Below, in pieces: positions 41,475-54,692 of a DNA stretch of 64,000 nucleotides (position 1 is its first letter; every line of letters begins with the position of its first letter). The notes beneath the pieces are model-generated. The model ran no database searches and was not told where the DNA came from. It worked only from the letters and a program-made list of their open reading frames with translations. The position numbers and the translations under genes were made by a program. The stretch comes from Mesotaenium endlicherianum. Its lineage: Eukaryota > Streptophyta > Zygnematophyceae > Zygnematales > Mesotaeniaceae. The stretch lies in assembly GCA_009602735.1 (NCBI GenBank), contig WELA01013572.1, positions 109,907 to 173,906 of the forward strand, written 5' to 3'.

Positions 41475-44400
41475 AGTTCTCTAACGCCCTTACTCTGAAC
41501 AAGATCACGTAGAATTTCTGAAGGTCCTACTAGTGGCCTGGAAGAAATTTCCCTGACAACTAAGAACCTGGAAGGAGAAGCTAGCTGATAGTACAGATGC
41601 TCTTAACGGCAGGTCAACCTTGTTACAAAGAGGAAACACAAACTCAAGTGCTATGTGGTTGAAATAGACGTCTTGGGAGATAATTCAAGACGGAGAAAGC
41701 TCCTCACAGAGACCTTCCTGTCTCGTTGGAAGTGATGTGCGTGGTTGGCTGACGGTAGTCACCGAAGTCGCAGTTACAGCATTACTTGACCATATTCAGC
41801 TACAGATAGCTTCCTAAGGAACTGATGAATAATAGCACCTTATCTGCTGCAGCCTGTCCTTACCGTCGTCAACACGGGAGGCGAATCTCGTGTCGTGCTT
41901 CAGATTTTCCACATCCGCGAGTAGGGCGTCGCTGTGGTCGCCGGCCTGCACTTTCTGCCAGCTTTTGGCAGTCTATTTTTAGGCGGATAAATTTCAGAGA
42001 CGGGCATAGATTAGCCGCCCTTCAAAAGCAAATCTTTCATTCTATCTGGATTAGACTAATCGAAGTACGCCACCTGGGAAGTTTTACTTGCCCTCTCTCG
42101 AAGTGCTTCGAAGCACAGCACAGCATTACTACAGCCTGTTTCCTGCCAAGCAAAGCAGCAGCTCCGGAGTCCGGACCACTGCGGGCGGTCAAAATCTGCG
42201 ATAATATGCTATATTAGGTAACATCTCTGCGACGTTTGGTTTGTTCGTAACTTTTCACCACTGCCCGGAAGAAAGAATTCCCTTCAATTGCTGTCCACTC
42301 GCCAGTGATGTACACTATATAGACCATATAGCACTATGTAGCGTGCTGTTGAAATAGAGTCGGGAGCAGTCAGGAGTATTCGGGAGCTGGAAGAAAGTGT
42401 AAAAGTGCCACATCAGGCACGGCAGCCCCACCTGGTATGTTTTATGATGCCAAATAAGCTCGGAGTTGCCGAAGCAGCCCGAAGCATGCTCGAAGTTGCT
42501 TAACACAGCTCAGCAGGTTAGCTTCGGCAAAAGCTTGCATGATTGTTTTCTCTCCAGTTGCTCCTAGTCCATCGGATTCCATCCAGATACACTCTGTGAA
42601 GCTAACAAAGCGGCCAATGTCCTGTGGCCCACAGCAAAGTGGCCCAAGATCTGCACCTTGAGGTGAAGGAGAATATGGCCCGAAGTTTTCGAAAATGCCT
42701 CAAAAGCGCACTGCGTAGCGTCACACTCTGTGGCGTCGACTGGCGATCAGAACGTCCCTTGATTTGCCACCATTTCTAAATACGCGTCCTTCAGATTTTT
42801 TTCCAATTATCCCTCCTCGGCAATTTCATCAGCCAGTCATCCCCCAGCAGTCTCGGTCATTGTTTAGTGCCACCAAGTGCCACTCAAATCGACCCAAACC
42901 TCCCCCTTAAACCCTGACCACCACTAACTGTCGAGTACTCTCGAAATCAACGGCACTCGATCTGACAGTGACAGCCGAACCTCCGCTACATGATTGGATC
43001 TTGAAGTGTTCAGTTGGAACTTGGATGGCCAAAGTTCGTCGATCGCACACATTGCCGATACATTGAAGAGACGAGGCTGGACGAGGCAAGAGATGTCTGT
43101 AGGCCACTGTAAATGGCCGATGTCAGTGCGACCATGACGCTCATCCTTACCAGAGGGACCCGTCACCCGCCTCGGGGTTTAAGGTCATTACGTGTGGTCC
43201 CGTCCAGTCCCGTCCGTGCTAGACCTTATTTGACCTTATTGGTCAAGCATCTGGCCGCCTGTAGGCTGATGACCTACCAATGGTGACTGCAGGGATGACG
43301 GTCAGAGCTGAACAACCTCCTGTGTCAAATTCAAGCTCAAGGCCATGGCTGCCAGTGACAGGCTTAATTGCTCACCAGCATCGGTCAGTTCTTCCAGTCT
43401 TCACACTTCTAGTGAGAGTGTAAAACAGTCTCAGCTAAAGACTAGGCTTAATCAGTCGACTGCAGTTTTTGCAAAGCATGCACGCCTCACAAACATGCAA
43501 TTGAAAACGGCAAAACGCAATCTTTTGTGAAGAGCGATGATTTGACAAAATATGGCATCAACTCACCTATTGGCCAATGGGATACAAAGAAAAGTTGGGA
43601 TTGCGCGTTGTTGCGCTAATGTGATGAGCGCACTAAATACGATATCTTAACACGGTTCGGCTGCACTAGTGGACAAGTTTCAAGATGTTGAGAGTGGATA
43701 CATGCGCGAACATATACTAGCAGATATAATAGCCACAGGAGATTTGCAACTCAGGCTCATTTTAAAGATACTTCCCTCCCTTGCCATGTGTGATATCCCG
43801 TTGAGCTTCGACAACTTTTTGTGTACAATCCTTTGCCTAAGAGATTGCCTGAAGCCATTTATCAGTAAAAAGGGTCTGTGACAAAGCTACAATATGGTTG
43901 TTTCCACAAAAAAATATTGTTTGAATTGCATAACATGTCAAAAGTACTTATTTTTGTAAGCTCTCCAACTATTGTGAGGTGTCCGAATGTGTGTATTGTA
44001 TTAATGGTTGAAAAGGGGGAGACTTGCATGCGAAGTATGATTGAGTGACAATGCAGGTGTCTTTTGACGTTCTACTCTTACACAGACCAATGTACAATGT
44101 CTGAGCATGTCTCTTTATGTTGGTATAGTGCCCCCGCGATTACAAAGAAAAAACACGCTGAGGCGTACAATGATGTAATGGGAATGAAATCATTTCTTCG
44201 TATCCAACTTGAGTATCGATGTCAACTTTGAAGCCATGTTTTGCTCTTTGACTGTTGAGAATTTTTAAGTCCCAAGCTCTCAGCATGTTGCTCTCGACTC
44301 GCAACATAATTGCGAGTCGCAAATTGGAATCTACCGTCCTTGATCCAACAGGGCCGTACCAAAAACTATGGAATGGAAGATGGAGCGCATGGAGCAACAT

Positions 44401-45626
44401 GCTGACGCCTAACGTGCACTTTGACAAAATGCCAGAAGCAATATTGCCAGCTTCAAAAATCATCGCGGACGCTGGGAACACGGAAACCTAGACCTAGGCA
44501 TTCCAATAATCCCCCGAGCTAGAGATTACCTTCACCCTGACACCTATACAAAGAGTGTGACTACCCTCCCCTTTGGCCAGCCCCAAGCCTCAATCTCCTT
44601 AATGAAGCCCTACTGGCTGCACAGACACTGATTCACAATTTGTCTTCAAGTCATCATCATTTGCCTTGATGTACCCATAAGCAGGCAGCGCTGGCATGCG
44701 TTCGCATCAGAAAAGAAAGCCAGCAGCTCTAGAAGAAGACCAAGCTGGATGTCTGAGGGCAGCTTCCTCAGTAAGGGCTGCACTGGGCAAGATTGGGGCG
44801 GAAAGGAAGCACGTCAGAAAACCCCCGCGAGCCCACGCCCATGTGCCAGGTGGCACTCAGTCAGCGTGCCTGAGAGGGCGCTCTCGGGAAGGGCCAGCAG
44901 CCACTCCGCGTCTCGTCATCCCTCGAGTCCGTACAAGCCGGCCCTGAATCACTTGCAGCCACTTGGCGTCAACCGGGGCCCATGCCGTCAGCTGCCAATG
45001 AGCCTGAGCGAGGGGAACGGCTGCAGGGAGGGGGCGATCCACATACTGGCAGGCTGCTGCACTTGCAATGTCGTGAAGTGTTTGAGAGGCTGCCAGGTGT
45101 CACGGGGCTTGGACGCTTGCCCCATGGCAGCGGGCTGCTGGAGGCGAGGTTGACAGGCCATCAGCACGCAGCGGATGGCAGCTCACATGCCCTCTGCGTT
45201 CAAGATGAGGGAGAAGGAGTTGTGGTTGGGTTGAAAAAGAATGACTCAGGGACGCGGCTAGCAGGAGCCTGGCCTTGCTTCGCAAGTTGAAGCGATGCAA
45301 CGCTGATATCAACTTGGCGAGGCCTGTGGACTGCCCCGCCAAATGAGCAGGAGGAGCAGAGGAGGTCCATGCACGAGTGAGCAAGAGCGGGTGTGCGCTT
45401 GTGCTCAAGCATGCATGCGGACTCTGTAGGAGGCGCACCTCTCTCGTCGACCTTGTGTGCGGCGCTCACAAGGGACTGCGCTGACTTCGCGACACCTGCG
45501 AGGCACGCCTGCCTGGGAGGAGAGTGACCACTTCCCAGATATAAGGATAAGTTCCGCACGCGGAATGTGAAGCCCTAGTGTGCTGGGAGAGAAAACCACG
45601 AGGGAGAACAGACACGGGAGAAGGCG
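41475..45626. other. 4.1-kb intergenic region between START and PARG genes
   Basis: No gene was recognised. 41475 to about 44600 is ordinary AT-balanced DNA with scattered short frames. 44690-45626 is GC-rich with recurrent CAGGTG-type strings (TGCCAGGTGGCAC near 44838, CTGCCAGGTGTCAC near 45090) and may include the 3' UTR of PARG. It also contains the promoter side of the START gene near 41500. Confidence 0.45.
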
Positions 45627-48600
45627 TCAGCCAGCCAGCCAGCCAGCAAGGTGAAGCCAATAACAATGCGGCAAGGCAAGCCCGGACCAAGTTCGGCACA
45701 CCTGAGTGAGCCCACCTGAGTAGGGGCGCGAAGAAGGGCGGGGAGGAAGGAGCCAGGCAAAAAAGCCCATGCGGGCGGAGCCCTCCACGCGCTGCCAGCT
45801 GTACTCCGCCAGCGCGGCCCACAGGTCGCCCACTTGCCACCCCTCAGCCTGTATCCACAGTGTCACCTGCGTGCCCACATCCCCCCCTCGCATATGCCAG
45901 GTGTCACGGTGCCAGGTGTGGCAGGCAGGACGAGCCACCTGCAGGATGGGAGCCACTGACCTCGGTCCGGTTCCTGGACGAGGGGAAGGCGACCGCTGCA
46001 CACGCGCGTGGGCGAGCACGGACACGCATGCAACCACAGCCTCGCAATAAAGCGTGCAAGGGCCCTCTGCAGGTGGAGCAACTCGATGAGGGGAGGGGCT
46101 GTCCTCAGAGACCAAAGAGCACGAGCTAAGTCAGCGCGGGAGAAGGTGCAAGGCGGGGAACCTGATGCAGGCGGGCCGCCCGCTCCTCCTTGAAGGTGCA
46201 GTAGAGCACGTGCGACCGCCCCGCCTGACACACACACGCACACACGCACGCACAGACGCACGCACGCACGCACGCGCCTCCGCGTTGCACCACAAGCCCC
46301 GTCAGTCTGTGCTGCCGGGAGGAGCAGTGTGTGTCGCTCATGCGCATGTATGAGCAGCTGCAGCACCGACATGGGGAGCACAGCACTCTCACAAGACAAA
46401 GCAATGCCGTTCCCGATATATACACACATGTAATCACATTGAGAGACGGCATAGGTGCAACCCCCTGCACAGGGGTGACAGAGGCAGGGGAGGTCGAGAG
46501 AAGCAGAAAAAACGGGGCAGGCAGGGGGGGGCGGGGGGGGAAGGACAGGCAGGGGGGGCTGCGACCTGAGAGGCGGCCAGCCACTGCAGCATGCTCTTGA
46601 GCTCCACGTCGCCGCCAAACGCGCCGCACCCCCAGTTGCCCGTGGCCACGCCCCTCTGCCGCTGCTGCCGGGCGTGCGGCGCCCCTCCCTCCCCCCCCCG
46701 CCCCTCGCCGCCATCGGCGCTCCCAGCTCTGCCGCCTCCCTCTCGCTGGGCACCCTCACCCCCTTCAAATCCGAGCCCTCCAGCATCTCGTCTGACGCTC
46801 CCCGTGGCCTCTGCTGCTCCTGCGGTGCTCGATCCAACCCCCCTAGCCCCCCCTCCTCCCGTCATTCCCAACCCTAAGCTCGACCCTGAATGCATCGCCG
46901 ACTGGCCAGCCGTATCTACATCCATGGCTATGACGCCGACCATATCAGAAGCGCCGCCTGCCACCTGGGCGGCAACCGCCGCCACATCATCCCTGACAAT
47001 ATTCAGCCGGTCCCCACTTGACCCTTGAGCACACGAGGAGCTGCCAGGCGGCGGCTCCGGGGGCGTACACGGGCTGAAAGGCAGCTGACTTGCGGACGTT
47101 GCGTCGGAGCTCCTATAGCTGTCACCATCTGGCACGTGGTCCCTTCCCGAGTAGTAGCCCCGCACAGCCGCGTGGTCCAGAAAGCCGCAGAATGCCTTGT
47201 TCACCTCCCTGCATCAGCGCATGCACCCCCCACCAGCATCAGCACCCCTCGATACTCTCACACTCCTGCAGGCAGAGGGCGGAGCCCCAACCCCTCCCCA
47301 TTAGGCTCTGATTGTTCGCTCAACAAAGGACTGAAGACCAATCATGATGCAGCACACAGGAGCAGCAGCCAGCCAGGCAGCCGTCTGTGCGGCATCTCTG
47401 CCGGCCCACAGGCGGATCCATGCCCTCACTTCATCGGTGGATGGACGACGAGGTGCCGCCAGGTGTAGACCCGGCCTGCACTGGTGCATGTGCATCCGCC
47501 CAGGTTGTGACTTGGCGGCTGCGTGAGGTCTCGGCTGTGGAGCTGGCTGCTGAGATAGCTTCCCCCTCTCTCTCGCACGCTCGTTCAGGTCGCCCCACTT
47601 GATCACCCCATTACTACGGTTCCGATCGTTCTGATCAGAGCTGACAAGACTGCGAACCCCATCCGCCCACCCACCCACCCACCCAGCTACCCACCAATGT
47701 GGCCCTGCGCCCCTTGGACTGCTGGCGCCACCTCCAGTCCATGCACCTACGCCATCCCACAAGTGCATGCCCATGCCCACATTGGCAAGCTGCCCAGGGA
47801 CACATGCATTGCACAAGCTCTGCAGAGCAGCCCCCCCCCACCCCCCCAAAACACCCTCCCCCATGGAGTGGTGCAAGCCAGCCAGCCAGCCAGCCAGGCA
47901 GGTGATGACAGACGGGCGTACCGGAGGAAGAGCGTGGGGCGGAACTGGCGCTCGCCGGCGTTGGGCAGCGCGTCCACAGCCACCACTCGCGTCTCCCGCC
48001 TGCCCAGCGCGTCCCGCGGCGCCGCGTCCGCGTAGTCTCCCGCGAACTTGAACGTCGATGCGTAGCTGCGCTGTGCACACGGCCGCAGCGGCGAAAGCGT
48101 GCAGCAGCCAGGCACGTGACGTGAGGACACACCCGTCACCCCCCTCACATGCTGACTTGCTGACATGCTGACAAGGCTCCAGAGTGTGCGGCAGCCCTCG
48201 CCCCCCCTTCAGTAGCAGCCTTGCGTCGGGACTGGCCTGCTGGGAGCGTATGCACGCTGGCCACCCCTTGAGGAAAACACAACACACTTGTTCACGGGGG
48301 AGCCGGATCTGAGGGAGCGGAGGGAGCTGAGGGAGCCGAGGCGTAAGTCACCACACCACCAGAGGGCCCTCCTGGGGCAGCTCAGACAGCGGAGGAGTAG
48401 CAAGTCAGCAGATCCAGACCACGCCCGCCCGGGGTGAGGGCCTCCGGTGCTGTCCTGGGAGTGGAGGCAGGCACTGCGAGATTGCAGAGGGGAGAGCGAG
48501 ACTGCAGGCTGGAGGGAGGGAGGAGGAGGAGACGAAGAAAGCACCCACCCCGAGTAGCAGCTGAAGCGCTCGGAGCCCACGACCTCGATGCTCTCGTTGT

Positions 48601-49736
48601 CCGCCATGGCCGGCAGGAACAGCATGCCCACCACGAGCTCCGGCGAGATCACGAACCGGATCTCCTCCTGCGCCACTTGGCACGCACGCACGCACGCACG
48701 CACACATGCACACCCTCATGAGGCGAGATAGCCCCGTTTTCGACGAGATGTGTACATGTGAAAGGAAGACATGCCCGCCAAGCGGACGTCCTAGCCCGCT
48801 GCTGGCAGCCCCCTGCAGCTCGCAGCCACAGCTCGCAGGCGATCACACTTGCGCACGACAGCTGGCAGCGTGCACGTGGCGGGCAACGTGACGTTCCGGC
48901 ACGGCAAGCGCTGCAGTTGTTGGGAGCTTTATGAGACGCACGCCCTTGCTGCACTCCAAGCAGGGCTCCAGCTCCAGCCTCCACGTGTCATCGTATAGAA
49001 GCGCGGGAGTGGGGCGGACGTGTACGCTTGGTCGTTGGCAAGCACACTCGCATACACGTGGGCACGCTGGCACATTGCCGCGTGGCCCCCTGCTCTGGTG
49101 GCTGCGGTGGCTGATGGGCCGATCAGCTGACCGACATGTAGCAGCAGCAACAAGCGCACCAGAGCGCCAGCAAGAGCGAGGCCACACGTTGCGCAAACCC
49201 CCGCCGCCCCCACCCTCCCCGTCGCATGCATGCCTGCCATGCACTGATGTCAGAGACGCCCTCTCTCTCTCTTCACCTTGGTTGCCAGCCGTGGGCCTCA
49301 ATGCCACTTGCTTGCCAGGTGCTGCAAGGAATGGGCAGCTACTCCCTCGCATAGCTGCCGCGCTCAGGGCCATGGCACGCCTGGGAGGGAGAGAGAGAGT
49401 GGCCACATACGCGCGCACACACACACGCACATACACGCGCACACGCGGGTGCGCGCGTACCTGGACGCAGCCGGAGTTGAGCACGCCACCGCCCAGATAC
49501 TTGTTAGCGAAATCCACTTCCAGGCAGCCGGCGCCGCTGTCCTCTATCCACCCGCTGTCCGTGACCTGTCGCCCACGCATGGCATGGCATGGTTGCCCTT
49601 AGACTGCAGAGTACGCGGGGAGAGGCAGGTGGCAAGAAGATGATGAGTGGCCCAGGCAGGGCTGGAGTCCCATCCCTGCACCCAGTTTTTGTCGTTCCCA
49701 GGCATCCTCTTGGATTGGGCAGGTGCACATGTGCGC

Positions 49737-49793
<57 letters not shown>

Positions 49794-52587
49794 CTCTACG
49801 AGCAGCAGATGCACGAAAGGTCGCCTGCGAGCCACACACAAAGGGCAGGAGCAGGAGCAGGCTCACCGCGAAGGGACAGAGGGGTGCTTGACTGGTGCTC
49901 CAGAAAGCAGCATCTGGCAGGTTTGGTAAAGCGCCACCTGGGCCAATCCTGGGCACGGACATGCTGCCACCTGGAGGGCCCTGATTGGGGCCACCGAGGG
50001 GCAGCACCTTGCGCTCGTAGGAGACGGCTCCCTGGGGAATGCGAGCGCACACCCTGCTGAAATAGTGCACGAGGCAGCGCAGCTTGCCCGCCTGGCTGTG
50101 AGCCTGCCGATGTACCCCCCTACTTGCGCCACGTGTGCGCACCCACACCCACCCGCCCGCCCACCCCCAGGCAAGCACCCAGCTCTGTCTCTGTCATGCC
50201 TGCAACGTCCAGGCTGGCCTCAAGACATCGTGCGAGTTGCTTGCTGACAGGCTGTGCACGACACGTGTCCGCGTTGCAACACCCCAAGGGATCTCTGGCT
50301 GGCGTGTCCTTCGTGTCCAGCTGGCGCCAGGAAGGACGAAGCCACAAGGACCAGGTGGCGGCCAGAGCAGCCAAGAAGTAGGAGCAAACGCCCACGGCAG
50401 GACAAGCGCGAGCGAGGGGAGGGGGGTGGGAAGCGGTCTCACGCGAAGAGCGTGTCAAAGTTGATGGCCGGCAGGTCCTCCCGCGGGCGTCCCGCAGCCG
50501 GATACACGCAGAAGAAGGCACCCGCCAGCAGAGCCGCTGCCAGCTCCTGATAGTGACAAGGGGGGAGAGAAAAACGGAGTGGGAGAAGGAGAGGGAGAAG
50601 GACAGTGAGGCGGAATGCGAGAGTAATGAAGAGCAAGAGCAAGAGGGAGAGGGAGATGGAGAGCGAGCAAGAGGGAGAGCTAGAAGGAGAGGGTGAGGAA
50701 GGGCGAAAGGCAGGAAGGGAGAAAGGGAGGAGTCGGGAGGTGGATAGGGATAAGAGACTGAGTGGGAAAGCAAAAGGGAGAGGAAGTGGGAGAAAGAGGG
50801 AGAGGGGGAGGGAAAGGGGGAGGGAAAGGGAAGACGGAGAATGAAAGCGAGAGAACGAACCAACAAGTGAGAGGAAGGGAGAGGGCGAGAGGGAAAAGGA
50901 GAAAGGTAAGTGGTAGAGGGAGAAGGAGAGAGTGGGAGAGGGAGAGGGAGTGGGAGAAGGAGAGGGTGAGGGAGAGTGAGAGGAAGAGGGAGACAGCAGA
51001 ACGGGTGAGTGCTGCGGGCCTCACCACACCCCCCCCCCCCCTTTTCACACTCCCACCACGCAGGCCAGCAGCAGGATGCCAGCCTTCACTCTCTGCTCGA
51101 GTAGCACTGAGCCAATGGGCCACGTGCAGCGTTCCCGGGGGAGGCTGGTATATAGAAGGGCCCCTGGCCACCAGCGAACGGGCAAGAGACAGGTGGATGC
51201 AGAGGAGAGGGGGGCTGCTCCTGCACGCGCTACGCTTTCCCCTGTACCATTGCCCCCAGCGCAACCCGAGAGTGCCACCTGGCGAAGCGTTACCGAAGCT
51301 CAATCTCTCAGGGCTGATGGCTCTGGTGCAGCTCTTGAGGGGCCGTGCCTTATGGAAGGCCCGTATGACCTTGCCTTAGCAGTTAGTTGAACCCAATGCT
51401 GCTGCTGCTGCTGCTGCTGCTGCTCCTCCTTCTCCACTGGCAAGACAAGGGTTGCAAACCAGAAGCCTTTCTAACGTGTTTTCATCAAACAAGTCATTAT
51501 AATTCTCTGGACGATGCCATGATCAGCTGACAGCTTATGGCTAAGGATGCCTCCGGCTGCTCAGGCAGGGGATACAGAGTCTTTTCTTTCTTACTTTTGT
51601 TGTTATGTTGCTTTCCTTCTCCTGTCATATACGTCGTAAAAGGTGCGGAAAGTTGTGGGCGCGCGTGCACAGGTGGCAGAGTCCCACCTGGCTGATGAGG
51701 ACAAGACCTGGTTGCTGAGGGCGCAACAGCCGGAGGCGCAGGTGAGGTGGCACCGTGACGGGGGCGCTGCCACCGCCAGGTGGCGCAGTGGCAGGCTCCG
51801 TCAGCAGCTTGGGCAGCCTCAGTACCAGCTCAGCCATGCGCGGCAGCGTGCTGTCGAAGAAGGCCCGTGACTCTTCCCCGTCCAGAAGCTGCATGCATGC
51901 GCCGGGAGAGCATGCAGATGGCATGATGAGGCAAAATCAAGGGCCCAAGGGAGAGCAGCGGGCTCCTGCTATAGCTGCAGCGTGCATGCTCACATGAGAG
52001 AAGGAAGGTGGAGGACAAGCAACACGTGCCTTCCAAAATATGCTTAATCCTGGATAGGTTGCAGCTGAACCATCACGCCGGGTGCCGACAGAGAAGTATG
52101 TGGGCTTTAGAAGTGGGAAGTACGCGCGCACAGGCACATGCAGCTGCTACACTCCGAGGTGATCAACTGCTAGTGGTCGCATGCAGGCAGGCGCGTCCTT
52201 TGACATACTCATCCTCGACCAACATCAAGAGAATTTTGCATGCTCTGAAAAGGGAAATGTGGCAGGCCAAGAGTACAGCTCGTATTACTAAACAGTCGAG
52301 CTGTATTGTACACGTGGCACGCGTATAACACTCACATGGTCAAAGAACAAGCTCATGCCCTGAACAAAGCGTTCGCAATTGCCATTGTTTGCGCCCAGCT
52401 TGAAGCCGATGTCGACAATAGCATGCCCTAGTGCCTTCCCACTCGCCACATGGCTTGCCTGAGGGCCGCGTGCAAGAGCTGCAATTGCGCTCCGTACAGG
52501 CCCCCCCCATCTGACTGGCTGCTTCAGGCCATCACTGGTCTCAGCTGCGTCGAACGGAAGAAAAGAGGACAGATCCTTCGCAGTCAT
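45627..52587 (-). CDS. PARG: Poly(ADP-ribose) glycohydrolase (PARG)
   Basis: Ten inferred exons on the minus strand: 52587-52336, 51888-51688, 50546-50443, 50095-50008, 49565-49461, 48667-48549, 48065-47922, 47208-46566, 46224-46162, 45866-45627. All junctions are GT-AG and in phase, giving 652 aa, against about 500-550 in land plants. The PARG catalytic signature is intact: [19 protein letters not shown] at the end of exon 5, then [17 protein letters not shown] in exon 6, so an intron splits the GGG...QEE loop. Also present are [52 protein letters not shown] and, near the end, [15 protein letters not shown] and MGFFAWLLP. Exon 8 adds about 150 low-complexity Gly/Ala/Ser residues between two macrodomain blocks. 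The enzyme hydrolyses poly(ADP-ribose) after DNA damage or stress. The last 40 residues and the exact start are less certain. Confidence 0.9.
46247..46274. repeat. (ACGC)n microsatellite in a PARG intron
   Basis: Tandem CGCA/CGCAC units in the intron before exon 9. Confidence 0.75.
48679..48703. repeat. (GCAC)n microsatellite in a PARG intron
   Basis: About six GCAC units immediately upstream (on the minus strand) of the exon that starts with the QEE glutamates. Confidence 0.8.
49736..49791. repeat. (CA)n-(GA)n compound microsatellite in a PARG intron
   Basis: About 18 CA units followed by nine GA units. Confidence 0.9.
50565..50990. repeat. About 430-bp polypurine minisatellite (GGGAGA-rich) in a PARG intron
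   Basis: Almost all purine on the plus strand, made of GGGAGA, GAGGGA and GGGAAA variants. It lies in the intron between exons 2 and 3 of PARG and is transcribed as a polypyrimidine tract. Frames read through it are compositional artefacts. Confidence 0.85.
51398..51424. repeat. (GCT)n microsatellite in a PARG intron
   Basis: About nine uninterrupted GCT units between PARG exons 2 and 3. Confidence 0.85.
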
Positions 52588-53083
52588 GGGCGCTAAAAGA
52601 AGATGGCACAGGTGCCCTCTGAAGCTTCCCCAGAGTATAGTTGCACGGAAGTGGAATGCCTATGGTTGAAATATCAACAACAGCCACATGCATTTGGGCC
52701 ACATCTTGCTACATCCGCAGTTGTTATTATACACCAAAAGAAGGGCCCCTCTTCGTGTTAATAGCTTTTCAAGTTTACCAAGTGCCAGAGGCCATATGAG
52801 CGCCAAGCAGGACGCAGATTTTCGTGTAAGCAAGGGTGCTTTTTTTTACTTACACGAATAAAATTAGAGCATGAGTGCGGAGTCCGGACATGCGTGCGCG
52901 AAAAACATACATGTGTATGCACGTATGCGTACGTAAAAATATAAGCCTGAGTGTACGGTCGTGCAATTAAAGCGAGTATTCATTTGTGTGCGTATGTACT
53001 AATGAACCTCCTAAAGGAGTGTGAATGGGGTGTGAAGGAAAGAAGCGTGCATATTTTCGAGCACGCTTGCATTGTGTGATGCG
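52588..53083. other. Upstream region of PARG, before the retrotransposon LTR
   Basis: About 0.5 kb without a gene. It probably holds the PARG 5' UTR and promoter (minus strand). Repeated strings with TACGT/GCGTACG occur near 52900-52980. No box could be assigned. Confidence 0.45.
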
Positions 53084-54692
53084 TGTCGCGACTGCTATCC
53101 ACTTGACGGTGCCGCACGCGCAGCGCAAGTCACGGCCGCCCAGGTACGGGAAGTCAGCATTGACTCACCGACCAGAGGACCGAGTCAGCGGCCATGCTGA
53201 AGTTGTCGTCACTGTCAAAGTGGTCACGACACGTCACACCCACACCCCAGATGGGATGGGGATGTGGACCGAGTGGTCAGCCGAAAGGCTAGGGACATGG
53301 AACCAGCAATGAGCCAGACTAGCAAGTGCCAAGAAAGGTACTGATCAATCGGCTATCCAAGCCAAGTACAGCAGGGATGTTGCAAAGGGCGTTGTGTGCC
53401 GCCTCGGCTAGGCCCTCAGGTGACTGGTCACGGCCTGAGCGTTCATCCTAAACGTTGTCAGCCAGCCACATAGGCGTGATTGTCAGCTGGAAGGCTAAGT
53501 GGTCACGCGCAACAATCCCAATGCATGCATGCATGCATGCTGAATGACAACTTCTAAGGTGTGAGAGAACTGCCGGGTAAGGACGGCATGCAAGCTAAGC
53601 GCGGTGGCTAAGCACTGACATTCTCGAGAGAGGATAATGTGTGGTGCCTGTGAATGGCACGAGCCTTGCCTGAAGCTGCCTCATTCTTGCCCGCATCGTT
53701 GTCAAAGGAAGCTAAAGAAGCAGAAGGAGCGCGACGAAGAAGGAGTTCCCAAGGCCATAGAAGAGCTAGGGCGCCACGCTTCTGCCGACGCTGGAAGATT
53801 TCGTCCTAAAGTGTATCATAGAAAGGTTAGACCTCAGGAATTCCCAAGGGCGGATCTCGCTGGTAGAAAGTAGAGAGCTGCAGAATAGAATCTGTTAGGA
53901 GATTAGCACAGATTTGGGTCAAACGCCACCAGCGTGCGAGGGTCACTTAAAATGGTGAGTGCTGTGTTAGTTTCCAAGATCTCAGGAGTCTCCATTGTCG
54001 AATTGCTGATAGCAAGAGTAGTATTAACAAGCAAAAGCTCTCAGCGAAGAACTGAGTGAGCCCAGCCAAGCAGTGAAGAGCTGTTAAGGCGCGGTGTTGA
54101 GCGAAGAACTCAGACTAGGCCAGCATAGATGTGCAATTCAGAGTTTTGTAAGCTGTGACTCGTGGAAGTTAAGCGAAAGCCTTGAAGGGCGATTTTCTCT
54201 GAACTTGACATTGCCTGTTAAGCTGCTTAGACGTGATTTCTGCAGACTACCAACTTGTTCATTCTGTAAACCCTCAACTTGGGCGAAAGCCTGTGTGGAA
54301 GTAAGACGCTTTTGTCCTACTTCTGAGAACTTCGGTTGATTGGTTCAGGTGAACAAGAATTCCCAAGTCAGTTGGGGATTGAGGCCTGTGAAGGCTGCCG
54401 GTGTTCAACCTGGAAGGGACCCGGAGAAATTCAATTGTATATGCGGTTGAGGAGTGGAAGACTCTACCACTCTGTGAAGCCTGCAGAAGGTTCTGATTCT
54501 AGCCAGAGTCCACGAGAAAGTGAGACGTCTGAGCATACTGACAATCGGTAGAGTGAGCAAACGTCGAGAGACGAGTCTCGTTATAACTCCGCAAGCGGTG
54601 AGAACCCAGATAACGCACGAGCCTTTGCACCTGATTTGGGCAGAGAGCAAGACGTGTGGGGAAGAGTCAGTTAGTCCTGTTCACCGTTCGAA
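53084..54692 (+). mobile_element. 5' LTR and leader of the methyltransferase element (inner boundary not resolved)
   Basis: The start TGTCGCGACTG matches the solo LTR at 30732. Similarity can be followed in blocks to about 53680. The LTR end and primer-binding site could not be placed; no tRNA-Met-type site was seen. The remainder up to gag has no coding frame of note and includes an (ATGC)n tract at 53521-53541. Confidence 0.45.

Noticed and set aside
44696-45153. Possible small gene on the plus strand
   Set aside because: No homology motif, no splice-consistent extension, and high Arg/Pro content from GC-rich DNA.
49544-49768. Poly-(Cys-Val) and poly-(Thr-His) frames
   Set aside because: Translation of the CA/GA microsatellite in a PARG intron.
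50605-51379. Long Glu/Arg/Gly-rich frames through the purine tract
   Set aside because: Composition of a polypurine minisatellite within an intron; no domain.
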